Positions 1 through 5,275 of a stretch of 7,451 bases of DNA are shown piece by piece (the stretch's first letter is position 1; every line of letters starts with the position of its first letter). Position numbers and translations under genes: made by a program. Source of the stretch: Planctomycetaceae bacterium (GTDB lineage: Bacteria; Planctomycetota; Planctomycetia; Pirellulales; Thermoguttaceae); contig JAITBS010000049.1 of assembly GCA_031283515.1 (NCBI GenBank), positions 1 through 7,451 of the forward strand, read 5' to 3'. The notes below the pieces were generated by a model, which had not been told where the DNA came from, searched no databases, and saw only the letters and a list, made by a program, of their open reading frames with translations.

Positions 1-663
1 ATCAATATCGGCTTCTCGTCCAATGCCGGTTAAGTCAATTATATGTATTTCAAATCCTTCCTTTTTAAATAATCTGCCGCCTTGCATTGGTATAATTGAT
101 GGAAATTCTTTGAAATCTGCTGGAATATTAACTGGAATTAGTTGAGGAGGCTTTGAATATTTTATTACGTTTTTTCTGGCAATGTCATCAATTTCCTGTT
201 TTAATTTTTCAAAATCAATTACCTTAATACTGGAAATTGATTGCCAATAATCATCTATTGGAAAAGAATTAGTTTTAACACGATCATTTATACTTATTTC
301 AACATAAACTAAATATTGATCATGAGATATTGTAAGTTTACATAAAGGAACAAATAGTCCAGGCATTCCCTTTACTTCTGATATTAAAAAACAATAATCA
401 ACACAATGATTATTAATTGTTGTTTGATAAGGTCCATGACAGTGACAAATAATACCACTATAACCAATATGTGTTTTTGCAGAACGAATTTCTCGCCTAT
501 AATAATCATCAAAATATGGCATCATAGCCGTAGCATAAGAAAGTTCAATTGTAAAATTTAATTTTCTGGAATTGATTCTCCAAGAACTGAATAATCTCTT
601 AACAGTTCTGTTTTTCAGAGTAGGAGGAATCTCAAAAGTAATTAAACCATCATCATATAACAT
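1..663 (-). CDS. Putative immunity protein for the adjacent RHS DNase tip (partial, runs off left edge)
   Basis: An open frame of 221 codons starts at ATG 661-663 and reaches the window edge without a stop, so the C-terminus is missing. I recognise no named family. The visible protein is soluble-looking, with no signal peptide or membrane segment. It carries a Cys/His cluster, CHCHGP at residues 73-78 followed by H86, C87 and C91, which could bind a metal or simply be structural. A charged, probably helical stretch (FEKLKQEIDDIARK) lies at 151-164. The start is supported by a good Shine-Dalgarno sequence six bases upstream. The gene lies 46 bp after the stop of the RHS toxin on the same strand, the usual place for a cognate immunity gene, and it is AT-rich compared with the isomerase and FHA genes, as horizontally acquired immunity genes often are. 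Role as a neutraliser of the DNase is inferred from position only. It could instead be an unrelated cargo gene. Confidence 0.72.
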   Translation of the reverse strand, partial: MLYDDGLITFEIPPTLKNRTVKRLFSSWRINSRKLNFTIELSYATAMMPYFDDYYRREIRSAKTHIGYSGIICHCHGPYQTTINNHCVDYCFLISEVKGMPGLFVPLCKLTISHDQYLVYVEISINDRVKTNSFPIDDYWQSISSIKVIDFEKLKQEIDDIARKNVIKYSKPPQLIPVNIPADFKEFPSIIPMQGGRLFKKEGFEIHIIDLTGIGREADID

Positions 664-669
664 AATAAT

Positions 670-676
670 CTCCCTT
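670..676 (-). promoter_or_regulatory. Ribosome binding site of the putative immunity gene
   Basis: The minus strand reads AAGGGAG here, six bases before ATG 661-663. It fixes the start of the immunity candidate. It stands out because MoxR, the FHA phosphatase and the RHS gene lack such a site, so this gene may be translated independently of the toxin. Confidence 0.6.
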
Positions 677-709
677 CTACTAACAATATTATGTAACTTT
701 ATTTGGATA

Positions 710-1855
710 TTATTTTGCAATTGGTAAAACAAGAAAAGGATGATCAGGCATTGTTTTCAATGTCCATCTGACAAATGCCCCCAAATATCCTCCTTGTAAC
801 GCATTTTCCCTCCAAGGTACTGCCCAAACATCAGAGCCTTTTCCACCTTGCCGTGTACAAGCATAAGGGAATTCATCCAATGACATTCCTGTAGGTGCTA
901 TTCTTGATGAAATCATACCGCGGTAAACTGCATCACCAATTGCAGCAGGACGATTAATTCTAGACAATCCAGGATAACCATAGTTTAGAAGATACCATTG
1001 TGGATTCTTCGCGAGTGAACCAACTGTATTTGTGTAAATGTTGGGTGTAATCAGCTCAGGAACAAAATAAAAAGGTATCTTTGAAATTGTATATCCAGAT
1101 AATGCGATATCTCTGGTTATAACAATCAATGCATTTCTTGTGACTACTAAAACCTGAGCTACAACTTTGGCGATAACAGTAAGAATTTCACTTCCCATCG
1201 CTGCCGCACTTCGCATCACTGTCAACAATAAACTTTGAGATGCTTCCATTACATAGATAGATGCTTGTACTGTTGCACGCGCTACTTGTACTGCAACAAG
1301 TTTTATACCCTGAGCTAATTGCCCGCCAATATTACCTACACTTATTGATACGACAACTGACATGCCACTTGGGTCAATTCCATTTACTGGATCAACATGA
1401 GTATACAAATATTTGTGCAAACTCTGTGGATCATCAAGGTTTCCAAAGAACGGATCAATCCGATTAAATCGACCCGTAACAGGATCATAATATCGTTGCC
1501 GTAAATACTGTTGTCCGATTTTTGAATCAAACTGTTCGCCGGAGTAAAGGAATTCAGTTAATGCTTGATTGGGATCAAATCCTAAAGCGTTACCATAAGC
1601 ATCAAAAGCATATAATTGAATAATCGCTCCGGCAAAATCAAGTAACGCTCTGGTTGAACCGTGACCATCGAATGTAAAATAGAACTCTTGTTCTGTGCCG
1701 TTTTTAACGGTTATTTGTGGATAAACTGTTACTCCATGACCAGTATCTTGGGCTTTCTTTTTGATTTGTTCCACATTTTGACTGTCAATGAGGTTATCTG
1801 TTTGCTTGTTGATCAAAAAGAACACATAACGGTAAGATAATGTAGGTTCACCCAT
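710..1855 (-). CDS. Orphan RHS C-terminal fragment with NucA/NucB-type DNase toxin domain
   Basis: A 381-residue protein if started at ATG 1853-1855. Residues about 60-165 are the last part of an RHS core: YFTFDGHGSTRALLD, then YAFDAYGN, then YLRQRYYDPVTGRFNRIDP, ending at DPSGM (161-165), the usual junction before a variable tip. The tip (166-381) has a hydrophobic middle section (about 166-265) and ends in a domain with the NucA/NucB deoxyribonuclease pattern: DEFPYA (327-332), QGG (336-338), VPWREN (346-351) and QGG (354-356). Known RHS proteins enclose such tips in a large shell; here nearly all of the shell and any export domain are absent, so this is a displaced toxin tip. It may act only after recombination with a full-length rhs gene, or be an intracellular relic. 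No Shine-Dalgarno precedes the ATG, which lies 28 bp after the isomerase stop, so coupling is possible. The frame stays open upstream to GTG 2021-2023, but that part overlaps the conserved end of the isomerase and is unlikely to be coding. The immunity candidate follows. Confidence 0.8.
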   Translation of the reverse strand: MGEPTLSYRYVFFLINKQTDNLIDSQNVEQIKKKAQDTGHGVTVYPQITVKNGTEQEFYFTFDGHGSTRALLDFAGAIIQLYAFDAYGNALGFDPNQALTEFLYSGEQFDSKIGQQYLRQRYYDPVTGRFNRIDPFFGNLDDPQSLHKYLYTHVDPVNGIDPSGMSVVVSISVGNIGGQLAQGIKLVAVQVARATVQASIYVMEASQSLLLTVMRSAAAMGSEILTVIAKVVAQVLVVTRNALIVITRDIALSGYTISKIPFYFVPELITPNIYTNTVGSLAKNPQWYLLNYGYPGLSRINRPAAIGDAVYRGMISSRIAPTGMSLDEFPYACTRQGGKGSDVWAVPWRENALQGGYLGAFVRWTLKTMPDHPFLVLPIAK

Positions 1856-1883
1856 TAACAATTCGCTAAAATGGTTCCGATTT

Positions 1884-2894
1884 TCAAAAACCTCTTGCCG
1901 CACGGATGTCGTCAAAATCACGGAGATGATAGGCAATTCCGACATAATCGAGAGTTCGGCACAACGCACGAAGAGCAACTCCCATCCCATCCGGACCACT
2001 ATAACCACCATATTGACCACCACCCTTCAAATGAGGCTCCAAATCCAGAAAAACTCCAGGTATTCCGCGACTCTTTAATTTTTCTTCCAACGCAGGAAGA
2101 ATCAATGCCAAATCACGAAAAATTCGTTCATGTCCCGATTCACCCTGATCCGGCGGTACAAAATTTTTCATTTTATTTTCTTCCACATGACCGCCTTTTT
2201 CAGATCGACGCGGATTGGAAAAATCCTTGACATGAAGCCAACCAAGTCCCGGTTTCATTGCCTCATACTGTTCAAAAATGTCTTGCGACGAATAACCTTG
2301 CATCACAATATTACCGCCATCAAAAATCAAGACCATTGCCGGATGATTGACTTGCCGGTAAATCTCACTCAGAATCACTCCTTCATGACCAATCAAATTC
2401 GTTTCCACTTCAAGCCCAAACGTCAAATCACTGCGATGACAAACTTCAGCAATCTTACCAAGCCATTCAACCGACTTGGAAAGATAATCTCGCGGATCAG
2501 CTCCCTTCGGCGGATAAAACGAAAAACCACGAATTAACTTCGTTTCCAACGCATGCGCTAAATCACACGCCAATCGGACTTCATCAAGATATTTCGTAAT
2601 AGGAACATACGTGTTCGTTGATCCGTCGTCCGCGTCTTCCAGTTTGGTCTTGCCAATCGGCGAACCAAGTGAAGAAACATTAAGACCATATTCGTCCTGA
2701 AATTGACGGACACGTTGAATGTCGCTTTTGGTCAATTTCATAACGTTTTTGATTCCGTCTCCAAGATTGACAAAACGAATACTGTAATACTGGAGACCCA
2801 ACGCGGCAAAAACAGCAAATTGCTCGACAATCGTCTTATTCGTGGTCGATTCATCGGCAAAACCGGATAAAAATACTCGCGGTGTTGGTTTCAT
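1884..2894 (-). CDS. Sugar phosphate isomerase/epimerase-like TIM-barrel protein
   Basis: A 336-residue cytoplasmic-type protein of the xylose-isomerase-like TIM-barrel superfamily (AP endonuclease 2 / PF01261 type). It starts MKPTPRVFLSGFADE, a plausible first beta strand. Candidate metal ligands occur at strand ends in the usual order: Glu162 or Glu164 in GLEVE, Asp192 in LIFDGG, His221 in WLHVKDF and Glu286 in FLDLEPH. A glycine-rich segment follows (291-303, GGGQYGGYSGPDG). The C-terminus HLRDFDDIRAARGF looks like a natural end. Length suits the family, so the gene looks intact. Substrate cannot be told; members act on sugars or inositol derivatives. I chose ATG 2892-2894 because family similarity begins there. 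The frame is open to ATG 3000-3002, which would add 36 residues including a stretch of about 28 uncharged, mostly hydrophobic residues. The longer form would be membrane-anchored and would start immediately after the stop of the small ORF. The start is therefore uncertain; the enzyme call is firm. Confidence 0.85.
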   Translation of the reverse strand: MKPTPRVFLSGFADESTTNKTIVEQFAVFAALGLQYYSIRFVNLGDGIKNVMKLTKSDIQRVRQFQDEYGLNVSSLGSPIGKTKLEDADDGSTNTYVPITKYLDEVRLACDLAHALETKLIRGFSFYPPKGADPRDYLSKSVEWLGKIAEVCHRSDLTFGLEVETNLIGHEGVILSEIYRQVNHPAMVLIFDGGNIVMQGYSSQDIFEQYEAMKPGLGWLHVKDFSNPRRSEKGGHVEENKMKNFVPPDQGESGHERIFRDLALILPALEEKLKSRGIPGVFLDLEPHLKGGGQYGGYSGPDGMGVALRALCRTLDYVGIAYHLRDFDDIRAARGF

Positions 2895-3002
2895 GGAGTT
2901 ACTAAAAAGGTTAAAAATGATTGTTGAAAATATCGTTCCCGATACCATTAACATTGATAATACAATACACAAAATTGAAACATTATTGATGTCATGCAGC
3001 AT

Positions 3003-3098
3003 TTACTCAACAGTAAGCAAAACACCGGCTCCAGAAGCCAACCAACATTGTTCACCGTTAAAAGGAATTTTTCCTTTATTGTACGGACTCATCATCAT
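3003..3098 (-). CDS. Possible 31-residue small ORF upstream of and in frame with the isomerase
   Basis: ATG 3096-3098 (followed by two more ATG codons) opens a 31-codon frame containing YNKGKIPFNGEQCW and a short hydrophobic end GAGVLLTV, closing with TAA at 3003-3005. A Shine-Dalgarno sequence (minus-strand AAGGG at 3105-3109) sits six bases before the first ATG, better than that of most genes here. The stop is followed directly, in the same frame, by ATG 3000-3002 and then the hydrophobic leader of the isomerase frame. Three readings are possible: a leader peptide coupled to the isomerase, an N-terminal extension broken by one nonsense change, or a chance ORF. I recognise no family. Confidence 0.3.
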   Translation of the reverse strand: MMMSPYNKGKIPFNGEQCWLASGAGVLLTVE

Positions 3099-3170
3099 GG
3101 TTTTCCCTTCTTTCTTAAAAACAACGTTGTCGGTAAAATTCGTTTTGACAACATAAATGGTTCCTTTTCA

Positions 3171-3331
3171 TTAAGTAAATCTTTTCATTGAAAACAGAAA
3201 ATTCAAAATATTTACAGCAACGATGTTTGTTAAATCTTCATATTCTATAATTATTGACGCATTTTTAATATCTTTTTCATTTTAATATCTTTTTCAGCCG
3301 GTAATATCCAATCTTCAACAATTTTTTTCAT
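3171..3331 (-). pseudogene. HEPN-domain toxin remnant (MNT-HEPN pair), frameshifted and truncated
   Basis: ATG 3329-3331 overlaps the MNT stop (ATGA) and encodes MKKIVEDWILPAEKDIK, which fits the first helix of small HEPN proteins (W followed by a A-E-K-D-like motif). The frame then runs through a perfect 17-bp tandem duplication and stops at 3251-3253 after 26 residues. If one copy of the duplication is removed, the frame continues through NASIIIEYEDLTNIVA, again what a HEPN protein should read, and ends at TAA 3171-3173 after 47 residues. The expected continuation of about 80 more residues, including the RX4-6H ribonuclease motif, is absent, so a second lesion removed the 3' part. In intact modules HEPN is an RNase toxin held inactive by its MNT partner; this one cannot be a working toxin. 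Family assignment rests on a short stretch plus its position after an MNT gene. Confidence 0.6.
3263..3296. repeat. Perfect 17-bp tandem duplication inside the HEPN remnant
   Basis: Two adjacent identical copies of TTTTAATATCTTTTTCA occupy 3263-3279 and 3280-3296. Seventeen is not a multiple of three, so the duplication shifts the HEPN frame. The absence of mismatches between the copies suggests the event is recent. Confidence 0.9.
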
Positions 3332-3558
3332 AAATTATTTTTACGAATGTACAATTTTTTATCCATTCTTTCTTTGTACGATTTTGCAACATTATTATTA
3401 TTATTATTATTATTATTATCCAGAATAACCATTAAATCTATATCACTATCATTAGTTGCGGAGTTATTGGCGTGAGAGCCAAACAGGATAATCTTATAAG
3501 GACCAGACACTTTTAGACACAAAATTAAGTCGTCTAATATCGAGTCAATTTCCATCAT
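3328..3558 (-). CDS. Truncated MNT-type nucleotidyltransferase (antitoxin of MNT-HEPN pair), probably inactive
   Basis: A 76-residue protein with the minimal nucleotidyltransferase signature GSX10DXD: Gly27-Ser28, then Asp39 and Asp41 in SDIDLMVILD, after the strand YKIILF. In MntA-like proteins this site AMPylates the partner HEPN toxin. Nine Asn residues (48-56, all AAT) sit in the loop after the second strand, followed by a family-like AKSYKERMDKKLYIRK (58-73). The protein then ends at NNL, whereas relatives are about 100-140 residues long and carry a third carboxylate later. In the next frame, 3315-3341 reads KIIYEKNC and a stop, the kind of ending expected for a full-length MNT gene overlapping its HEPN partner. 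This implies an internal out-of-frame deletion just after residue 73. The stop overlaps the HEPN start as ATGA. It is probably a decayed antitoxin, though the ORF itself is uninterrupted. Confidence 0.75.
   Translation of the reverse strand: MMEIDSILDDLILCLKVSGPYKIILFGSHANNSATNDSDIDLMVILDNNNNNNNNNVAKSYKERMDKKLYIRKNNL
3391..3417. repeat. (ATT)9 trinucleotide microsatellite in the MNT gene
   Basis: Nine uninterrupted ATT units, read as AAT (Asn) codons on the minus strand, lie between the codons for Asp47 and Val57 of the MNT protein. Changes in unit number would lengthen or shorten the loop without shifting the frame. Confidence 0.95.
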
Positions 3559-3649
3559 TTTTTACTATGTGGTAATTTGGGGCGAATAATTTTTTGTAAT
3601 TGTTTTGGCAATTGTTTACAATCAAATTAACATTACGATATAAAAATAT

Positions 3650-4783
3650 TTAACGTTTTTGGGGTGGTGAAACGATAGGCGGAACGGTGTTTGGAGTGTT
3701 TGGGGTGTTGGAACCGCTTGGTTTGGCGGTTGGAGAGGCGACGGTTGGTTTGGTTTTGGCTGCAACCGGATCACCATGCGAAGGCTCTGGAACCGCCTCA
3801 ATAATTTTAGCAATCACCGCATTCACATCAACACCTTCAGCATCGGCATTGAAGTTTGTAAAAATACGATGCCGAAGCACCGGAAAACACATCGCACGAA
3901 TATCGTCACCGGAAACTGCAAACCGTCCGTTTAAAATAGCTCTTGCTTTTGCTGTTAAAATAATACTTTGGGCAGCGCGTGGTCCTGCTCCCCATGCCAA
4001 CCAGTTTTGAATAAATTGCGGACTATATTTTTCTTTGGGACGTGTGGATCGCACCAACTCAACAGCGTAATCAACAATGTGGTCGGAAACAGCAACTTGC
4101 CGAACAAGTTGTTGAATCCCAATAACATCAGATGCTTGAAGTACCGGTTCGATATCAATTTTTTTTGTTTGCGTAGTTGCCATCACGATTTGCCGTTCTT
4201 CATCTTTGTTGGGATAACCGATATAAATTGAGAGCATAAACCGGTCAAGTTGTGCTTCGGGCAATGGATACGTTCCTTCCTGCTCGATTGGGTTTTGGGT
4301 TGCCATGACGAAGAACGGAGGTTCCAACGGATATGTTTTACCGGCAACAGTAACTTCGTATTCCTGCATTGCTTGAAGAAGTGCTGCCTGTGTTTTCGGT
4401 GGTGTCCGGTTAATTTCATCCGCAAGTGAAATATTTGTAAAAATTGGTCCCCGAACAAACCGGAATTTACGTTCATTGGTTTCAGGGTCAACATCAATAA
4501 TTTCTGTTCCGGTAATATCGCTTGGCATTAGGTCAGGGGTAAACTGAATCCGGTTGAACTTCATTTGAAGTGCCTTTGCCATTGTTGAAACGGTCAATGT
4601 TTTGGCAAGACCGGGAACTCCAACTGTAAGACAATGTCCACGTGCAAAAATACAAATGAGCATTTGTTCCAACATTTCATCCTGACCAACAATAACTTTA
4701 TGAACTTCCCTGAGTAATTTTTCTTTAGCCTGACAGACTCGGCGAACCATTTCTTCAGGACTGAGTGATGTGGTATTCGACAT
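3650..4783 (-). CDS. MoxR-family AAA+ ATPase
   Basis: A 377-residue cytoplasmic ATPase of the MoxR group (AAA_3 domain), chaperone-like proteins that assist folding or metal insertion in partner proteins, often with von Willebrand A domain proteins. Visible motifs: VGQDE (32-36), Walker A GVPGLAKT (55-62), Walker B region NISLADEINR (117-126), sensor 1 in ATQNPIEQEGTYPLPEAQLDRF (161-182, Asn164), and sensor 2 region GPRAAQ (267-272). All key residues are present and the core has normal length. After residue about 330 comes an unusual tail of some 45 residues rich in Pro, Thr, Ser and Lys (for example PNTPNTVPPIVSPP), likely disordered. ATG 4781-4783 is chosen because it precedes a normal N-terminal helix; no Shine-Dalgarno is seen. 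The DUF58 and VWA genes that commonly follow moxR are missing: the next genes are the MNT-HEPN remnants, 91 bp away. Target unknown. Confidence 0.93.
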   Translation of the reverse strand: MSNTTSLSPEEMVRRVCQAKEKLLREVHKVIVGQDEMLEQMLICIFARGHCLTVGVPGLAKTLTVSTMAKALQMKFNRIQFTPDLMPSDITGTEIIDVDPETNERKFRFVRGPIFTNISLADEINRTPPKTQAALLQAMQEYEVTVAGKTYPLEPPFFVMATQNPIEQEGTYPLPEAQLDRFMLSIYIGYPNKDEERQIVMATTQTKKIDIEPVLQASDVIGIQQLVRQVAVSDHIVDYAVELVRSTRPKEKYSPQFIQNWLAWGAGPRAAQSIILTAKARAILNGRFAVSGDDIRAMCFPVLRHRIFTNFNADAEGVDVNAVIAKIIEAVPEPSHGDPVAAKTKPTVASPTAKPSGSNTPNTPNTVPPIVSPPQKR

Positions 4784-4968
4784 TGCTAATTTAAAATTGC
4801 TGATATGTAAACCTAAATGAGGAACGAACCAAAATAAACTTTTCCTATTTTAATCAAACAGCTGTGAAAAAGTACCCCCCAGTCAAAAAATGTTAGTAGA
4901 TTCGATAATTTCGGACAGATTTTTTGTAATTATCTTATAGAATTTCCGTTAAAAGTTGGTAAACATCC

Positions 4969-5135
4969 GGTAGGCGGTGTTTTCCGAAACGCCGTGATGT
5001 ACTTGCCGACTTGCCCCTGTTGACGGACGGAAATGAAGGACTCACGGCGTAAAACACAATACTAAGCCCAACCGTTGCGACCGTGGGTTTATTGTATTGT
5101 ATTGTTTAAAACCCTTCGGCGAAAGGTCGCCTACC
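4969..5135 (+). ncRNA. Candidate structured RNA or folded repeat element
   Basis: Three consecutive segments pair with downstream segments in nested order. GGTAGGCG (4969-4976) pairs with CGCCTACC (5128-5135); GTGTTTT (4977-4983) with AAAACAC (5051-5057); ACGCCGTGA (4989-4997) with TCACGGCGT (5042-5050). The first two left arms touch, and the last two right arms touch, giving 24 perfect base pairs with a five-base bulge (4984-4988). A second branch between 5058 and 5127 can form GGGTTT/AAACCC (5085-5090 with 5109-5114) and CCTT/AAGG (5113-5116 with 5123-5126, mutually exclusive in part). The strand is chosen because the only nearby terminator-like hairpin points along plus. I recognise no known RNA family (not tmRNA, RNase P or SRP as far as I can see), and no convincing promoter precedes it. 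It could equally be a miniature inverted-repeat element. Confidence 0.38.
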
Positions 5136-5216
5136 TGTTAGTTGCCTACCTTTTAATTTACAACAGTAAACCAATTCAAAAAAAATTTCACTGATAGATT
5201 ACATCGTGTGTCGGAT

Positions 5217-5260
5217 ATCCGCAGATTACGTTGAAGTTTGCGGATTTTTAGCCTTTTTTT
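5217..5260 (+). terminator. Rho-independent terminator-like hairpin
   Basis: ATCCGCA (5217-5223) pairs perfectly with TGCGGAT (5239-5245) around a 15-base loop, followed on the plus strand by a T run at 5245-5249 and seven T at 5254-5260. On the minus strand no T run follows, so it does not suit the phosphatase gene ending at 5276. It therefore suggests a plus-strand transcript from the preceding intergenic region, or protection of the phosphatase gene from antisense transcription. The long loop weakens the call. Confidence 0.5.
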
Positions 5261-5275
5261 ACCGTGCAAAGTATA

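Larger units (their letters stand above)
4784..5275. other. 492-bp intergenic region with a GC-richer structured block
   Basis: No conventional gene is convincing here. Positions 4784-4930 are AT-rich with a C6 run near 4875-4880. Positions 4951-5140 are clearly richer in GC and contain nested complementary segments (separate entry). A plus-strand hairpin with a T tract closes the region (separate entry). On the minus strand a stop-free stretch of 56 codons spans 4938-5105 (stop at 4935-4937) and includes residues such as SPSFPSVNRGKS and GRFGKHRLPD-like basic segments, but it has no ATG; its only plausible starts are GTG at 5055-5057 or 5043-5045. The segment may be a dispersed repeat, an RNA gene or a decayed ORF. 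Confidence 0.6.

Noticed and set aside
1856..2023. Upstream extension of the RHS frame to GTG 2021-2023
   Set aside because: It overlaps the conserved C-terminus of the isomerase in another frame, and its residues show no RHS character; the open frame is a by-product of the isomerase coding sequence.
1871..2537. Plus-strand open frames opposite the isomerase
   Set aside because: They are antisense to a strongly recognisable enzyme, have no ribosome binding sites and read as low-complexity His/Arg/Ile-rich sequence.
3121..3151. Palindrome ACAACGTTGT and flanking TTGTC/GACAA as an operator
   Set aside because: The arms are very short and no second copy or promoter context supports it.
3391..3417. 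ATT repeat as part of a CRISPR-like or phase-variable array
   Set aside because: It is a simple trinucleotide run without spacers, and unit changes cannot shift the frame, so neither reading holds.
3594..3621. Imperfect inverted repeat TTGTAATTG...CAATTGTTTACAA between MNT and MoxR
   Set aside because: The stem is AT-rich, needs bulges and has no following T run on the minus strand, so it is a poor terminator for moxR and could be chance in AT-rich DNA.
3622..4497. Open frames in other phases over the moxR gene, on both strands
   Set aside because: MoxR motifs cover this whole stretch in one frame; the others lack recognisable domains and start signals.
5217..5260. Hairpin as the terminator of the FHA phosphatase gene
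   Set aside because: The T tract follows the stem only on the plus strand; on the phosphatase strand the hairpin is followed by mixed sequence.
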